64,000 nt of DNA from Paramecium pentaurelia (taxonomy: Eukaryota; Ciliophora; Oligohymenophorea; Peniculida; Parameciidae), in contig CAJJDO010000061.1 of NCBI GenBank assembly GCA_905183005.1, forward strand, positions 319,338-383,337, written 5' to 3'. Both the position numbers and the translations under genes were made by a program. Below, piece after piece: positions 62,023 to 64,000 of this stretch; position 1 is the stretch's first letter, and every line of letters starts with the position of its first letter. A model generated the notes under the pieces. The model saw only the letters and a program-made list of their open reading frames with translations. It made no database searches and had not been told where the DNA came from.

Positions 62023-63458
62023 ATGAATTACATAAGAGAAAAGGTTTCTGGGAAAAAGAAACGTTTAATATAAGAGGGATATAATCTTGATCTAACTTAT
62101 GTTACAAAAAGAATAATTGCAATGAGTTATCCTGGAGAAGGATTTGAAGGTTTCTATAGAAATCCAATAGATTAGGTTGGTGAAACCTTTATTCTAATTA
62201 GGTTGCTGCCTATTTAAATACACAACATAATTAAGACTATATGGTTTTCAATTTAAGCTGTAGGAAATATGACTTTTCAAAATTTAAAGGAATAGTACAA
62301 GATTGTTGGATATGGAAAGATCATCACTCACCTCCTTTAGATCTTCTATTTGAAATCTGTGATCTTATACATGGCTATTTAAAAGGTTAGATTTCTATTT
62401 TGATTAGGCGACAAAATTAATGTAGTAGTAATACATTGTCTTGCTGGTAAAGGTAGAACAGGCACTATTATTTGTTGTTATTTACTATATACAGGGAAAT
62501 TCAAAAGTGTGAAAGATGTGTTATATTATTATGGGAAAAAGAGATTTGAGAAAGAGGGTTTAGGAGTTAATTAACCTTGTTAAGTCAAATATGTAGAATA
62601 CTTCTATAAACTTTTGACTATGGATTACGTAATCTATCCCACTGTTATTACTCTTAAAAGAATCATATTTTAAGGAAAGTAAGATTTATTTCAATATTAA
62701 AATTACAGAGCTCCTGCATTTAGAATGAGGGGTGGTTGTAAACCATATATGTAAGTGATCTAAGTGAAAAATGATAAAGAATTATATTCAACTTAAAAAG
62801 AAGCAATAAAATATAAAGGAATTTAGCATGATGTATATTTATAAGTATTTGTAATTAGTTATAACTGGATAAACCAATGCCTATTTATGGGGATATTTTA
62901 ATAAAGGTATTTAATGAGGGAATGATAAAAGCAGAAAAAATGTTTAGACTAGCATTCAATACAGCATTTATAGATGATTCATGTTAAGAGTAATTAATAA
63001 TTATTTATAATTTAAGTTCATTATAATTTTCATTATTAGATTTGGATCCAAGTCAATTAAATAAGGATGAAAGATTTGATAAAAATTTTTAAGTGATTGT
63101 ATTTTTATTGTTTATATTAGATTAATAGATTAAAATAGAGAGATGTACAAAATGTAACAATCGAACAAGTTTTGATATGTTATGTGAAATTTGCAAAGCT
63201 TATTTATAAGATGAAGAGAAATAATGGATTAAAATAAATGCATTAATAAAATAATATAAAGTACCTGATGATAATTTGGCTACAGAATTATTATTTATAA
63301 AAAAAGAATATGATGATATTGATTATGCAATGTAATTAAAAAGAAGTGAAAAAGATGGTGATCCTAAAGATCTTTTAGAATTTGAAGAGAGAATAAGAGC
63401 AAAAACAATTATTTTTCCATTAGAATAAACATAATAATAATCATATATTTAATAATGA
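62023..63458 (+). CDS. PTEN: PTEN-type phosphoinositide phosphatase with C-terminal Cys motif
   Basis: PTEN removes the 3-phosphate of PIP3. The start KVSGKKKRLIQEGYNLDLTYVTKRIIAMSYP and the P-loop HCLAGKGRTG (Cys123, near the human number 124) are diagnostic; the loop differs from the usual HCKAGKGRTG by Leu for Lys. A C2-like domain follows (DKPMPIYGDILIKVF...DKNFQVIVFLL). After it come CTKC and CEIC, four cysteines in a zinc-ribbon spacing, and a Gln-rich end, replacing the usual PDZ-binding tail. Introns of 26, 22 and 26 nt. About 455 residues; ends TAA-TAA-TGA. Confidence 0.92.
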
Positions 63459-63715
63459 ATAAATGATATGCAAAATTAATGAATATTTATTAATATCTAA
63501 TTATATTAATATCTTTTATATAATTATTAATATTTATATAATATATAATAAATTTTTATATATATATAATACTTCTTTAAAGATAGTATTCTTGAACTTA
63601 TTGAAAATATATATTTTTTTCTTTAAATTAGAATAATATTAATAGATTAATGTAATAAATAATTATAATGAATGCTTTAAATGAATAATAAATATATTTT
63701 TGATTTGATCATATT

Positions 63716-64000
63716 TCATTTAGCTTTATTAATAGCTGATTAAAGTTCATCAGAAAAAGCTTAAGTCATCAAAACATCTAATGCTTTTTCTATAAAACCA
63801 ATTTCTCCACTAATGGCTGCTACTAAATCATCATGAATCTTTTGATTTTAAGAGAAATTATTATTTTCAGTAGTTAATCTATCTTAATAACCTTATAATT
63901 CTTTTCCTCTTGTATCTAATAATCTATTTGTATCTTCAATTTATACTAAATAAATAAATATATTATACATGATCTTTATTCTCTTTCAGCATATGCATCA
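63716..64000 (-). CDS. C-terminal part of a probable trichocyst matrix protein, cut by window edge
   Basis: About 85 residues reach the stop; the start lies beyond base 64000. The sequence AYAERE...RGKELQGYQDRL...NQKIHDDLVAAISGEIGFIEKAL has the YNxER-like start and the regular helical pattern seen near the ends of trichocyst matrix proteins, the secretory-granule coiled-coil proteins of Paramecium. A 23-nt intron lies near 63960. The call rests on this pattern, not on a full-length match; another secretory coiled-coil protein is possible. Confidence 0.5.

Noticed and set aside
1..64000. tRNA, rRNA, CRISPR or insertion sequences
   Set aside because: No GC-richer clover-leaf segment, rRNA-like block, regular spacer array or transposase gene was found on reading both strands.

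Overview
The window reads as macronuclear (somatic) DNA of a ciliate, most likely Paramecium or a close relative. Three observations support this. Every well-conserved gene becomes continuous only if TAA and TAG are read as glutamine and TGA is the sole stop. Genes are interrupted by tiny GT...AG introns of about 19-35 nt that are almost pure A/T. Genes are packed tens to a few hundred bases apart on both strands in very AT-rich DNA. A probable trichocyst matrix protein and a cysteine-rich surface-antigen-like protein fit the same group. Because standard-code ORF calls break at every TAA/TAG, gene limits here come from hand translation with the ciliate code and hand-placed introns; exon edges are good to a few codons where homology is clear and weaker elsewhere.

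Layout. 0-9 kb: the N-terminal part of a cytosolic carboxypeptidase, a small possible CFAP97-like protein, a protein with two short C-x-C-x2-C motifs, an MBOAT protein, a two-TM protein, an ankyrin-AGC kinase, a CXC/LIN54-type protein and a p62/NBR1-like PB1-ZZ-UBA protein. 9-25 kb: SPT16, a B-box protein, a PP2C phosphatase, a Bax-inhibitor-1 family protein, a redox-dead thioredoxin-like/ZZ protein, a MARCH-type E3 ligase, a long coiled-coil protein, a small LRR protein and an Aha1-like cochaperone. 25-41 kb: an otubain, a B-box/WD40 protein, an unknown protein, an ankyrin protein, a tandem pair of C-x-C-x2-C proteins, a LIN9 homologue, a truncated haemoglobin, an LRR protein, a tetraspan protein and an MMTAG2-like protein. 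41-50 kb: one unresolved gene, a START-domain protein, an unknown basic protein, an importin-beta-like gene spoiled by a 1032-bp exact duplication around an N, and a bZIP protein. 50-64 kb: a surface-antigen-like protein, a coiled-coil protein, RSPH9, a Gln-rich protein with 12-residue repeats, U2AF35, a two-repeat Myb protein, a degenerate kinase with EF-hands and a 20-TAA polyglutamine tract, PTEN, and the end of a probable trichocyst matrix gene.

The genes are ordinary eukaryotic housekeeping, ciliary, chromatin and signalling genes, each with its own promoter; nothing suggests an operon. Some themes recur: ubiquitin and autophagy (MARCH E3, otubain, p62-like), cilia (carboxypeptidase, RSPH9, possible CFAP97), and the Myb-MuvB transcription module (LIN9, CXC/LIN54-type and Myb proteins within 50 kb). 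The points most worth a second look are the C-x-C-x2-C mini-motif family, the degenerate kinase with EF-hands and an all-TAA polyQ tract, the PTEN with an altered P-loop and a C-terminal C4 motif, the thioredoxin-like/ZZ protein, the assembly duplication, and two gene-free stretches of more than 1 kb.
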